From positions 1 to 5,352 of the forward strand of contig JAHWJQ010000147.1 of NCBI GenBank assembly GCA_019348305.1: DNA of 5,352 bases, written 5' to 3'. How positions within the stretch are numbered: the stretch's first letter is position 1; each line of letters opens with the position of its first letter. The translations under genes and the position numbers were made by a program. Shown here one piece after another: positions 1-5,352 of this stretch. The DNA is from Actinomycetota bacterium. Its GTDB lineage: Bacteria > Actinomycetota > Acidimicrobiia > Acidimicrobiales > CADCTF01. Below the pieces are notes generated by a model. That model saw nothing but the letters and a program-made list of their open reading frames with translations, was not told the DNA's origin and searched no databases.

Positions 1-147
1 GGTGACCATGCCGTCGATCGACCCGAGGGTGCGGGCGATGTCGAAGCCGTAACGCTCCTCGCCGTCCAGGAGAGCCAGCACGCAGTACTGGAGCGCTCCC
101 CGTCGGAGCTGGCTGAGGACGTCGGCATCGACTGCCATGCCGAGCAT
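1..147 (-). CDS. PadR-family transcriptional regulator, N-terminal part (cut by window edge)
   Basis: Reading the minus strand from the ATG at 147 gives 49 residues in frame to the window edge. They include LRRGALQYCVLALL, then GEERYGFDIARTL, then DGMVT. This is the typical opening of the PadR winged-helix DNA-binding domain: helix 1 with its 'G.L...VLALL' pattern, then the 'YG.DI...L' turn into helix 2. PadR proteins are usually small dimeric repressors that often respond to phenolic or other toxic compounds and often control a neighbouring transporter or their own gene. The effector cannot be told from this piece. A second in-frame ATG lies at 138. An AGGA (153-150) sits only 2 nt before the first ATG and 11 nt before the second, so the start is uncertain by three codons. 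The gene lies 41 bp downstream of recD on the same strand and may be read through from it or have its own promoter. The recognition helix and dimerisation region lie outside the window. Confidence 0.85.
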   Translation of the reverse strand, partial: MLGMAVDADVLSQLRRGALQYCVLALLDGEERYGFDIARTLGSIDGMVT

Positions 148-150
148 GGT

Positions 151-165
151 CCTGGCGACGCCAGG
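151..165. promoter_or_regulatory. Perfect 15-bp palindrome upstream of the PadR gene (possible operator)
   Basis: The sequence CCTGGCG-A-CGCCAGG is a perfect 7-bp inverted repeat around a single central base. It lies in the 41-bp gap between the recD stop and the PadR start and overlaps the only Shine-Dalgarno-like bases (AGGA, 153-150) of the PadR gene. A one-base centre is too tight for an RNA hairpin loop and no T-run follows, so it does not look like a terminator. Many PadR proteins bind dyads in front of their own gene, so an autoregulatory operator is plausible but inferred. The dyad does not match the ATGT/ACAT-type PadR sites that I know. GC-rich DNA also produces such palindromes by chance. 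Confidence 0.4.
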
Positions 166-188
166 TAGTTAAGGGCAACGTGCGGCCG

Positions 189-2180
189 TCAGTCGCCGGC
201 GGGAACGTCCTCCTCCCACAGCCGGGCCCGCAGCCCCGACGCCCGGGCGATGGGGCGCTCGATGGCGGCGGTGACCGTCTCCGGCGTGCCGGCCAGGATC
301 AGGCGCCGGCGGGCGCGGGTGACGGCGGTGTAGAGCAGCTCCCGGGTGAGGATGGGCGACGCCGGGTCGGGCAGCAGCACGGCCACGGTGTCGAACTGCG
401 AGCCCTGGCTCTTGTGCACGGTCATGGCGTACACGGTGTCGACCGCGGCCAGCCGGGTGGGGCCGAGCTCGAGCAGCTCGCCCCGGCGCTCGAACACCGC
501 CGCCACCCGGTCGTCGCCGGCGGCCACCACCACCCCGGTATCGCCGTTGTAGAGGCGCAGGCCGTAGTCGTTCTCGGTCACCAGCAGGGGCCGGCCCACG
601 TACCAGGTGCCGCCGGCGGCGAAGCCGTCGATCTCGGCCGCCAGCCAGGACTCGACCCGAGCCATCCACGTCGACACCCCGTGGGGACCGCGCCGGTGAG
701 CGCACAGCAGCCGGAAGCCGGCCAGGGCCTCGATGGCCGCTCTCGCCTCACCCGCCCGGGCCGCCTCGGTGACCCGCCGGCCGGCGTCGACGGCGGCGTC
801 TCGCACCGGGCGCAGGGCGGCGGCGGTCGGCGTCTCCGCCACGTCGGTGGCGATCCACTGCACGTCGCCGGTGTCGCCTCCCAGCACCTCCAGGGCGGCG
901 CCGGCATCGCCCCGGCGCACCGCCTCGGCCAGCTGGGCGATACCGCCTCCGAAGCGGTGGACGTGGCGCAGCACGACGATGCCGTCGCCGATGCTGGCGC
1001 CGGCCGGCGGGTCCTCCGCCGCCACCTGGTGACCGCTCGCCTCGGCCAGCACCTGGCGCGCCGGCGGCCGCATCAGCAGTCCGTCGGCGGCGGGGCCCAC
1101 GACGTCGCCCAGCACCGCTCCGGCCTCCACCGAGGCGAGCTGCTCGGGGTCGCCCACCAGCACCAGGCGAGCGTCGCTGCGCACCGCCTCGACCAGCTTG
1201 GCCATGAGCGACAGCGAGACCATCGACATCTCGTCGACCACCACCACCTCGTGGGGCAGGCGGTTGCCCCGGTCGTGGCGGAACCGGCTGCGGTTGCCGG
1301 GGCGCCAGCCGAGCAGGCGGTGCAGCGTCGAGGCTCGGGTGGCCACCAGCCGGTCACGGACGCCACTGCTCACGTCGAGGCGGGACGCCTCCTCGTGGAC
1401 CGCCTCCTCCAGGCGGGCCGCCGCCTTGCCGGTGGGGGCGGCCAGGGCCACCAGCGGAGGGGGCGAGCCGGCGGCCTCGGCCTGCTCGAGCAGCAGGGCC
1501 AGCACCCGGGCCACGGTGGTGGTCTTGCCCGTGCCCGGCCCCCCGGCCACCACCGAGAACCGCCGCAGCACTGCCGAGGCGCCGGCCAGGCGCTGGTGGT
1601 CGGGGTCGGGGCCGTCGAAGAGGCGGTCGAGCCCTCGGGCCAGGACGCCGGCGTCGACGCCCGCCGCCGCCTGTTCGGCCCGGGCCGACAGCGCGGCGGC
1701 CCCCTGGCGCTCCTCCCGCCAGTAGCGGTCGAGGTACAACCGGGCGCCGGCGAGTCGCAGCGGGCGGTCGTCAGGCGCTGCGTCGCCCTCGCCTTCGCCC
1801 TCGCCGGTGGCCACCAGTGGGCTGACCGCGACCCGCCGGAGCCAGTCGTCGGGGTCGGGCCACGGCAGGGCCTGCAGGTCGACGGGGGCCTCGACGTCGA
1901 TGGTGGCGGTGGCGCGGATGGTGCCCAGGTCGGTGCACACGTGGCCCAGCCGGGGGGCGCGCACGGCCAGGGCGGCGGCCAGCAGCACGGCTTCGTCGGC
2001 CTCGCCGGTCAGGCGGCCCAGGCGCAGGGCCACGTGGACGTCGGCGGCGTTGAGCACGCCGGCGGCGTTGAACCGGCCCAGCACGCCGGGAGCCTGGCGG
2101 GCCAGACGGGCGTCGAACGGATCGGCCTCGGCGGCGCCGGGCACCTCGGGGACCTGGGGGGCGGCCTCGGTGGCGGTCAC
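189..2180 (-). CDS. recD: RecD, alpha subunit of exodeoxyribonuclease V (RecBCD helicase-nuclease)
   Basis: A 663-residue SF1B (5'-3') helicase. RecD is one motor of RecBCD, the cytoplasmic complex that unwinds and resects double-strand DNA ends before RecA loading. The sequence shows a helical N-terminal domain (about 20-180), which in RecD contacts RecB/RecC. Walker A GGPGTGKTT is at 213-221 and APTGKAAARL (motif Ia) at 248-257. Walker B VVVVDEMSM is at 312-320, and motif III LVGDPEQLASVEAG at 341-354. LRHVHRF (404-410) probably holds the motif IV arginine. Motif V TVHKSQGSQFD is at 587-597 and motif VI YTAVTRARRRL at 617-627. All key ATPase residues are present. E. coli RecD has about 608 residues; the extra length is mostly in loops, including a Gly-Glu repeat near 126-132. 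The neighbouring recB frame and the length favour RecBCD-type RecD over the stand-alone RecD2 type. The GTG start overlaps the upstream TGA (GTGA) and has a strong Shine-Dalgarno sequence, so translation is probably coupled to recB. Confidence 0.95.
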   Translation of the reverse strand: MTATEAAPQVPEVPGAAEADPFDARLARQAPGVLGRFNAAGVLNAADVHVALRLGRLTGEADEAVLLAAALAVRAPRLGHVCTDLGTIRATATIDVEAPVDLQALPWPDPDDWLRRVAVSPLVATGEGEGEGDAAPDDRPLRLAGARLYLDRYWREERQGAAALSARAEQAAAGVDAGVLARGLDRLFDGPDPDHQRLAGASAVLRRFSVVAGGPGTGKTTTVARVLALLLEQAEAAGSPPPLVALAAPTGKAAARLEEAVHEEASRLDVSSGVRDRLVATRASTLHRLLGWRPGNRSRFRHDRGNRLPHEVVVVDEMSMVSLSLMAKLVEAVRSDARLVLVGDPEQLASVEAGAVLGDVVGPAADGLLMRPPARQVLAEASGHQVAAEDPPAGASIGDGIVVLRHVHRFGGGIAQLAEAVRRGDAGAALEVLGGDTGDVQWIATDVAETPTAAALRPVRDAAVDAGRRVTEAARAGEARAAIEALAGFRLLCAHRRGPHGVSTWMARVESWLAAEIDGFAAGGTWYVGRPLLVTENDYGLRLYNGDTGVVVAAGDDRVAAVFERRGELLELGPTRLAAVDTVYAMTVHKSQGSQFDTVAVLLPDPASPILTRELLYTAVTRARRRLILAGTPETVTAAIERPIARASGLRARLWEEDVPAGD
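1783..1806. repeat. Short tandem hexamer inside recD (four TCGCCN units)
   Basis: Four consecutive six-base units, TCGCCC, TCGCCT, TCGCCC and TCGCCG, encode the Gly-Glu run GEGEGEG of RecD (residues about 126-132) on the minus strand. The run falls between the N-terminal domain and the motor, in what is likely a flexible loop. The number of units could vary between strains without breaking the frame. Confidence 0.6.
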
Positions 2181-5100
2181 GGCGCCGGCCTCCCCCGGTC
2201 GAGCAGGCCGGAGAGGGCCTCGACCAGGCCCGCCGGCGGCTTCCAGGCGAACACCCCGCAGGGCTGGCCGCCGACCCGGGGCGTGGTGGCGCCTACCATG
2301 CCCCGCACGAACAGATAGAGGGCCCCGGCCAGGTTGCGCTCGGGGTCGTAGCCGGGCAGCCGCCAGCGCAGGTAGCGGTGCAGGGCCACGGTGTAGAGCA
2401 GGGCCTGCAGCGGATAGTGCGCCCGCTCCATGGCCTCGACCAGGGCCTCGGGACGGTAGTGCCAGGCGCTCAGCGGCTCGCCGGCGGCGCCCAGCCAGTT
2501 GGTCTTGTAGTCGATCACGGCGAAGCGCGGCGCCCCGCCGGCGCCGGGCACCCGCACCACCAGGTCGAGGCTGCCCGAGAGGTAGCCGCGCAGCCGGTGC
2601 TGCAGCGAGGGGTCGCCGAGGCGCTCGGCGTAGCCGGCGAGCAGGTCACCGGCGGGGACGTGCTCGCTCAGCACGGCGGCGACGTCGTCGATCGACACCT
2701 CGGCGGTGGGGTCGTCACCGCCGGCGAGGGGCAGCTCGAAACCCAGCTCGTCGACCCGGTCGGCCCGGCCCACGTCGCGCAGGCGGGCTTCCCCCACCAG
2801 CGGTCCGAGCGGCGTCTCCACCGCGGCCCGCAGCCCGGCCGCCACCGCCGCCGGGTCTCCCACGTCGACGTGGCGGCGGGCCCGTTCGCGGTCGAGGGCG
2901 ACGATGAGCTCGCCGTCGAGGTCGGCGGCGGCGAAGTCGATTCGCTCGAGCACGCCGTGCACCAGCGTGCCCACCTCGGCGCCACCGGGCATGGCGCCCA
3001 GCAGTGAGGGAACCGCTCGCAGCCGGGCCTCGTCGCCCGTGCCCGCCGGCGCCGGCGCCGGCGCCTGCCCGGCACCACCAGCGTCGTCGCCAGCCGCCCT
3101 GGGCGGCGCCAGCACCTCCTCGTCGGACACCACCGTGTCCTCGGCCTCGCTGGCCACCCGCTGGTCGTGGGCGCCGGCGGTGATCCCGCTGTAAGAGGTG
3201 CGCCGCCACTGGGTGTCGAGCCGGCGCCCGAAGCGGCGGGCGGCGAGGGACGCCGGCGGCTGCGGCTCGCCCGCCCACACGGTGCCGTCGCCGCCGTCGC
3301 TGCGCTCGACGCTGACGCAGCCCGGGGCCCGTTCGGCCAGCTGGCGGAAGGTCGCCTCGGCCTCGCCGTCGCCGGGAGGCTCGTCGCCGTCGACGGCCAC
3401 GTTGCCGTGCTCGTCCCGGAAGAACAGCAGCCGGCACAGCGCCGAGTCCCGGCTGTCCCACGACCCCGCCCACCACACCACCGCCTGGTGGCGGGCCCGG
3501 GTGAGGGCGACGTAGGCCAGGCGCAGCTCCTCGCCCCGCCGCTCCTCGACGTGCTTGCGCCACGACCGGCCCTGCCCGCTGCTGCCCACGTCGATGGCCC
3601 TCCGGTCGCCAGCCCGTTCGTCGTGGTAGACGGGCGGTTCGTCGGTCGGGATCCAGCCCGGGTGCCACAGGTAGGGGCAGTAGACGACCGGGAACTCCAG
3701 CCCCTTGCTGCGGTGGACGGTCATGACCTGCACCGCCTCGGCGTCGGACTCCAGCCGCCGGGCCCGGTCCTCGGCTTCACGGTCTTCGCCGGCCTCGGCG
3801 ATGCGCTGGCGCAGCCACCCGGTGAGGGCGGTCACGCCCAACTGCTCGGACGTGGCCTCGGCGTGCAGGAGCTGGGCGACGTGGCGCAGGTCGGTGAGCC
3901 GGCGCTCGCCATCGACCTGGGCCAGCATGCGCCCCGGCAGGCCCTCGGCCAGGGTGACGGTCTCCAGCAGCGAGGCCACCCCCCGCCGACGCAGCACGCC
4001 TGCCCACCGGTGGAGCCGGGCGTGGAGCTCCTCCCAGGCGGCATCGCCGGCGGTGGCGACCTGCTCCGCCGTCCAGCCCAGGAACACGCTGAGCGCGGCG
4101 GCGTGCGCCGGCGTGGCCGCCGTCGGGCGCTCGAGGGCCTGGAGCAGGCGCAGCCACTCGCCGGCGATGGGGGTGGCGAAGACGCTGCCGGCGCCGTTGA
4201 CCACCGCCGGCACGCCGACGGCGTCGAGGGCATCGCGCACCAAGGTGGCGTCGCGGTGGCGGGGCACCGGCACCGGCCCTGACACCGTCACTCCCTGGAG
4301 GTCGACCGAGCGCACGCCCTCGGGACCACCCACCCAGATGAGGTCCGGTTCGACCGCGGGGAAGGCCGAGGTCCCGGGAACGCTCCACCGCGGCGGCTGG
4401 GCCACGTCCAGGGGATGGGCGCTCACCTGGCTGTCGGCGGAAACGACGGCGAGGTCGCGCCACGCGAACACCGCGTCGATACCGGGCGTCGGACGCCGGC
4501 GGACCTGGCTGGCGTCGATGTCCACCACCACCAAATCCGAGTCGGTGTGGCCGACCAGCGCGGTGTCGGTGGGCTCGTCGGCGAACTGCGACAACCGCTG
4601 CAGGGCCAGGTCGGCCTCGGCCAAGCGGGGCAAGCCCGCCGGCGCCTTTGCCTGCAGGCGCCAGCGTTCGCGGTGGCCAGACAGCCGGGCGGACAGGGGG
4701 CGCAGCTCGCGGTCGTCGAGGTGCAGGCGGTTGGCGGTGAGCGCCGAGCGGCGGAACTGCAGCGCCCGCACCATGTCGTCGCGGAGCCGCTTCAGCCCGC
4801 GGTCGATGATCCTCGCCTCCCGCAACTGTGCCTCCAGTCCAACCAGGCGGCGGGCCTCGCCGGCGCCCAGGCGACGGATCGGGTCGACGGCGGCTTCGTC
4901 GCTCTCGCCGAAGGACCGGAGCCCGGCCACCACCCGCTCTTCGGCTGCCGCCCGTTGGCGGTCGAGGGCCATCGCCGTCTGCCACGCTCGCTCCACCCGC
5001 CGCAACGAAGCGATCGTCGAGCCCGCGTAGGCGGCGCCGGCACCGGCGACCACAGACAGCACGGCCAGCGCGGCGGCGAGGCGGTGCAGCCGGCGGCTCG

Positions 5101-5209
5101 GCCGGAGCGGTAGGGCGACTGGGGCAGCTGTCTCGCCGGCGCTGAGCACCTCGCCGGTGTCGGGGTCGAGCGCCGGAAGCTCCCGGGCGCCGGCGTCGCG
5201 CTGGCGCAC
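2177..5209 (-). CDS. recB: Chimeric frame: membrane-protein N-terminus joined to the C-terminal two thirds of RecB
   Basis: One uninterrupted 1010-residue frame with two unrelated halves. Residues 1 to ~312 look like a single-pass membrane protein of unknown function. From ~313 to the end it aligns by eye with the later part of RecB, the 3'-5' helicase and nuclease subunit of RecBCD. RecB landmarks: ATLVRDALDAVGVPAVV (321-337, motif IV region), GERRLTDL (434-441), VMTVHRSKGLEFPVVY (495-510, motif V), LRLAYVALTRAR (562-573, motif VI) and TSYSG (671-675). An Ala-Pro linker (about 700-727) leads to the nuclease, with H751, E821/E825, D882, D900-Y-K902 and the YPLQALLY motif (932-939). E. coli RecB has 1180 residues; roughly its first 440, with Walker A, Walker B and motifs Ia-III, have no counterpart here. 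This product could not hydrolyse ATP as RecB does. The GTG start is two bases after the upstream stop, so coupling is likely. A deletion fusion or an assembly misjoin is more likely than a working protein. Confidence 0.85.
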   Translation of the reverse strand: MRQRDAGARELPALDPDTGEVLSAGETAAPVALPLRPSRRLHRLAAALAVLSVVAGAGAAYAGSTIASLRRVERAWQTAMALDRQRAAAEERVVAGLRSFGESDEAAVDPIRRLGAGEARRLVGLEAQLREARIIDRGLKRLRDDMVRALQFRRSALTANRLHLDDRELRPLSARLSGHRERWRLQAKAPAGLPRLAEADLALQRLSQFADEPTDTALVGHTDSDLVVVDIDASQVRRRPTPGIDAVFAWRDLAVVSADSQVSAHPLDVAQPPRWSVPGTSAFPAVEPDLIWVGGPEGVRSVDLQGVTVSGPVPVPRHRDATLVRDALDAVGVPAVVNGAGSVFATPIAGEWLRLLQALERPTAATPAHAAALSVFLGWTAEQVATAGDAAWEELHARLHRWAGVLRRRGVASLLETVTLAEGLPGRMLAQVDGERRLTDLRHVAQLLHAEATSEQLGVTALTGWLRQRIAEAGEDREAEDRARRLESDAEAVQVMTVHRSKGLEFPVVYCPYLWHPGWIPTDEPPVYHDERAGDRRAIDVGSSGQGRSWRKHVEERRGEELRLAYVALTRARHQAVVWWAGSWDSRDSALCRLLFFRDEHGNVAVDGDEPPGDGEAEATFRQLAERAPGCVSVERSDGGDGTVWAGEPQPPASLAARRFGRRLDTQWRRTSYSGITAGAHDQRVASEAEDTVVSDEEVLAPPRAAGDDAGGAGQAPAPAPAGTGDEARLRAVPSLLGAMPGGAEVGTLVHGVLERIDFAAADLDGELIVALDRERARRHVDVGDPAAVAAGLRAAVETPLGPLVGEARLRDVGRADRVDELGFELPLAGGDDPTAEVSIDDVAAVLSEHVPAGDLLAGYAERLGDPSLQHRLRGYLSGSLDLVVRVPGAGGAPRFAVIDYKTNWLGAAGEPLSAWHYRPEALVEAMERAHYPLQALLYTVALHRYLRWRLPGYDPERNLAGALYLFVRGMVGATTPRVGGQPCGVFAWKPPAGLVEALSGLLDRGRPAP
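2189..2196 (-). promoter_or_regulatory. Strong Shine-Dalgarno sequence of recD
   Basis: On the minus strand the sequence GGGGGAGG ends 8 nt before the GTG at 2180. This is close to the ideal anti-16S match and spacing. It supports this GTG as the recD start, even though the start codon overlaps the stop of the upstream recB frame. It lies inside the last codons of that frame. Confidence 0.75.
3045..3065. repeat. GCCGGC tandem hexamer in the RecB inter-domain linker
   Basis: Three and a half consecutive GCCGGC units encode the Ala-Pro run APAPAPA on the minus strand, at residues about 716-722 of the long frame. This is the flexible, low-complexity tether between the helicase part and the nuclease domain, a region of RecB that varies in length. 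It is also a likely place for polymerase slippage or assembly errors in GC-rich DNA, although the frame is intact here. Confidence 0.6.
4255..4276. other. Junction between the membrane-protein part and the RecB part
   Basis: On the minus strand the frame reads VDLQGVTVSGPVPVP and then RHRDATLVRDALDA. The first stretch continues the beta-rich domain and the second is RecB motif IV. The changeover falls near residues 311-319. It sits on a two-copy tandem CACCGG (4265-4276), which leaves short homology that could have served for joining by recombination or by an assembler. No stop or frameshift marks the join. An in-frame join is expected in one out of three random fusions, so it is not evidence of selection. 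Confidence 0.6.
4274..5209 (-). other. N-terminal portion of an unrecognised membrane-anchored protein (truncated by the junction)
   Basis: This covers residues 1 to ~312 of the long frame. A polar N-terminus (with LDPDTGEVL at 14-22) leads to a basic stretch RPSRRLHR (36-43) and a hydrophobic segment LAAALAVLSVVAGAGAAYAG (44-63). This reads as a signal anchor with the N-terminus inside and the rest outside. Residues ~67-150 are rich in Arg, Glu, Ala and Leu and look helical, probably coiled coil. From ~216 the pattern becomes beta-rich and repetitive: ALVGHTDSDLVVVDIDASQV, then AVFAWRDLAVVSADSQVSAHPLD, then DLIWVGGPEGVRSVDL. Each reads as a value displayed on short strands, as in WD40/PQQ-like propellers. 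Only about two blades' worth is left, so most of the domain would have lain beyond the junction. I do not recognise the family and assign no function. It starts with GTG (5209), weakly preceded by AAGG, next to the upstream stop, so the two genes probably form an operon. Confidence 0.6.
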
Positions 5210-5211
5210 CG

Positions 5212-5352
5212 CTAGGCCTTGGCCTTGGCCCTGGCCTTCATCTCCTGCTTGTAGGCCCGGACCTGCTTGAGCGCCTCGGGGCTGTCGATGTCGGCGACGG
5301 ACTTGAAGCTGCCCTCCTCGCCGTACTCGCCGGCCGCCTCCTGCCAGCCCTG
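5212..5352 (-). CDS. C-terminal 46 codons of an unrecognised gene (5' end outside window)
   Basis: The minus strand from 5352 reads in frame through 46 sense codons to a TAG at 5214-5212. The visible protein begins QGWQEAAGEYGEEGSF, continues KSVADIDSPEALKQVRAYK, and ends QEMKARAKAKA. The last part is helical and rich in Lys and Ala, a type of tail common in proteins that bind nucleic acid or membranes, but this is not specific. I cannot name the family from this piece. The stop is two bases before the GTG of the next frame (TAG-CG-GTG). This suggests an operon with the membrane-protein part of that frame rather than with recBD. Reading frame and codon bias (G/C in third positions) support real coding. 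Confidence 0.7.
   Translation of the reverse strand, partial: QGWQEAAGEYGEEGSFKSVADIDSPEALKQVRAYKQEMKARAKAKA

Larger units (their letters stand above)
2177..4273 (-). pseudogene. recB: recB remnant: C-terminal helicase (2B/2A) and nuclease domains, 5' end missing
   Basis: This is the part of the long frame that has RecB character (residues ~313-1010). It covers the sequence from motif IV to the C-terminus. The nuclease core is complete by motif: the metal ligands D882 and D900, the K902 of the DYK triad, H751 in GTLVHGVLERIDF, and the QxxxY motif. These match H956, D1067, D1080 and K1082 of E. coli RecB. The gene continues smoothly into recD with a 4-bp overlap, as in ordinary recBD operons. 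The 3' part is therefore in its native setting and only its upstream side is displaced. The proposed left limit of homology is judged by eye against E. coli RecB (VLVRNRREAAQVRDAL) and could be off by several codons. If the junction is an assembly error, the real gene is probably intact. Confidence 0.7.

Noticed and set aside
166..176. TTAACT as a possible -10 element for the PadR gene
   Set aside because: It matches the consensus only partly, I saw no convincing -35 partner in the end of recD, and a six-base match in a short AT-richer patch is weak evidence.
151..188. Possible terminator between recD and the PadR gene
   Set aside because: The dyad has a one-base centre, too small for a hairpin loop, and no T-run follows it on the minus strand.
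180..2318. Long plus-strand open frame of 712 codons, antisense to recD
   Set aside because: The translation is a low-complexity Gly/His/Gln/Val-rich sequence with no family signature. Long antisense frames are expected in GC-rich coding DNA, and recD on the other strand has all its motifs.
3045..3065. GCCGGC repeats as a CRISPR or regulatory repeat
   Set aside because: They are uninterrupted hexamers within a coding frame, without spacers, and they encode an Ala-Pro linker.
3167..4282. Plus-strand open frame of 371 codons opposite the RecB part
   Set aside because: The composition (Leu/Gly/Ala/Arg-rich) and the lack of motifs mark it as a shadow of the minus-strand coding frame, as do the other overlapping frames in this stretch.
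2177..5209. The fusion as a purpose-built membrane-tethered defence nuclease
   Set aside because: The RecB part begins in the middle of the motor domain, not at a domain boundary, the propeller-like part stops after about two blades, and the nuclease would lie outside. These are marks of an accidental join rather than domain shuffling.

Overview
This is a GC-rich window from a bacterium, probably an actinobacterium. The Acidimicrobiia or relatives would fit the codon use, the GTG starts and the flavour of the RecB and RecD proteins, but lineage is an inference. Every gene I can support lies on the minus strand, so genes are read from right to left.

Reading in the direction of transcription: (1) 5352-5212 holds the last 46 codons of an unrecognised gene with a Lys/Ala-rich tail. 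(2) Two bases later, a GTG at 5209 opens a 1010-codon frame running to 2177. This frame is a chimera. Its first ~312 residues look like a membrane-anchored protein of unknown function: cytoplasmic N-terminus, one transmembrane helix, a helical or coiled-coil stretch, and the start of a beta-rich, propeller-like domain. At about 4255-4275 it changes abruptly into the C-terminal ~695 residues of RecB, with helicase motifs IV, V and VI and a complete nuclease domain. The RecB N-terminus (Walker A, Walker B and motifs Ia-III) and any recC gene are absent. (3) recD (2180-189) starts inside the recB stop codon (GTGA overlap) behind a strong Shine-Dalgarno sequence and looks intact. (4) After a 41-bp gap holding a perfect 15-bp palindrome, a PadR-family regulator begins at 147 and runs off the left edge.

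In a normal genome the order would be recC-recB-recD, and the three products form the RecBCD helicase-nuclease for double-strand break processing. Here only recD and a headless recB remain. The recB fragment is joined in frame to a protein that would carry what follows it across the membrane. The simplest explanations are a genomic deletion that fused two genes, or a misjoined (metagenomic) assembly. A functional new fusion is less likely. The junction is the main point of interest. I saw no RNA genes, CRISPR array, insertion sequence or phage genes.
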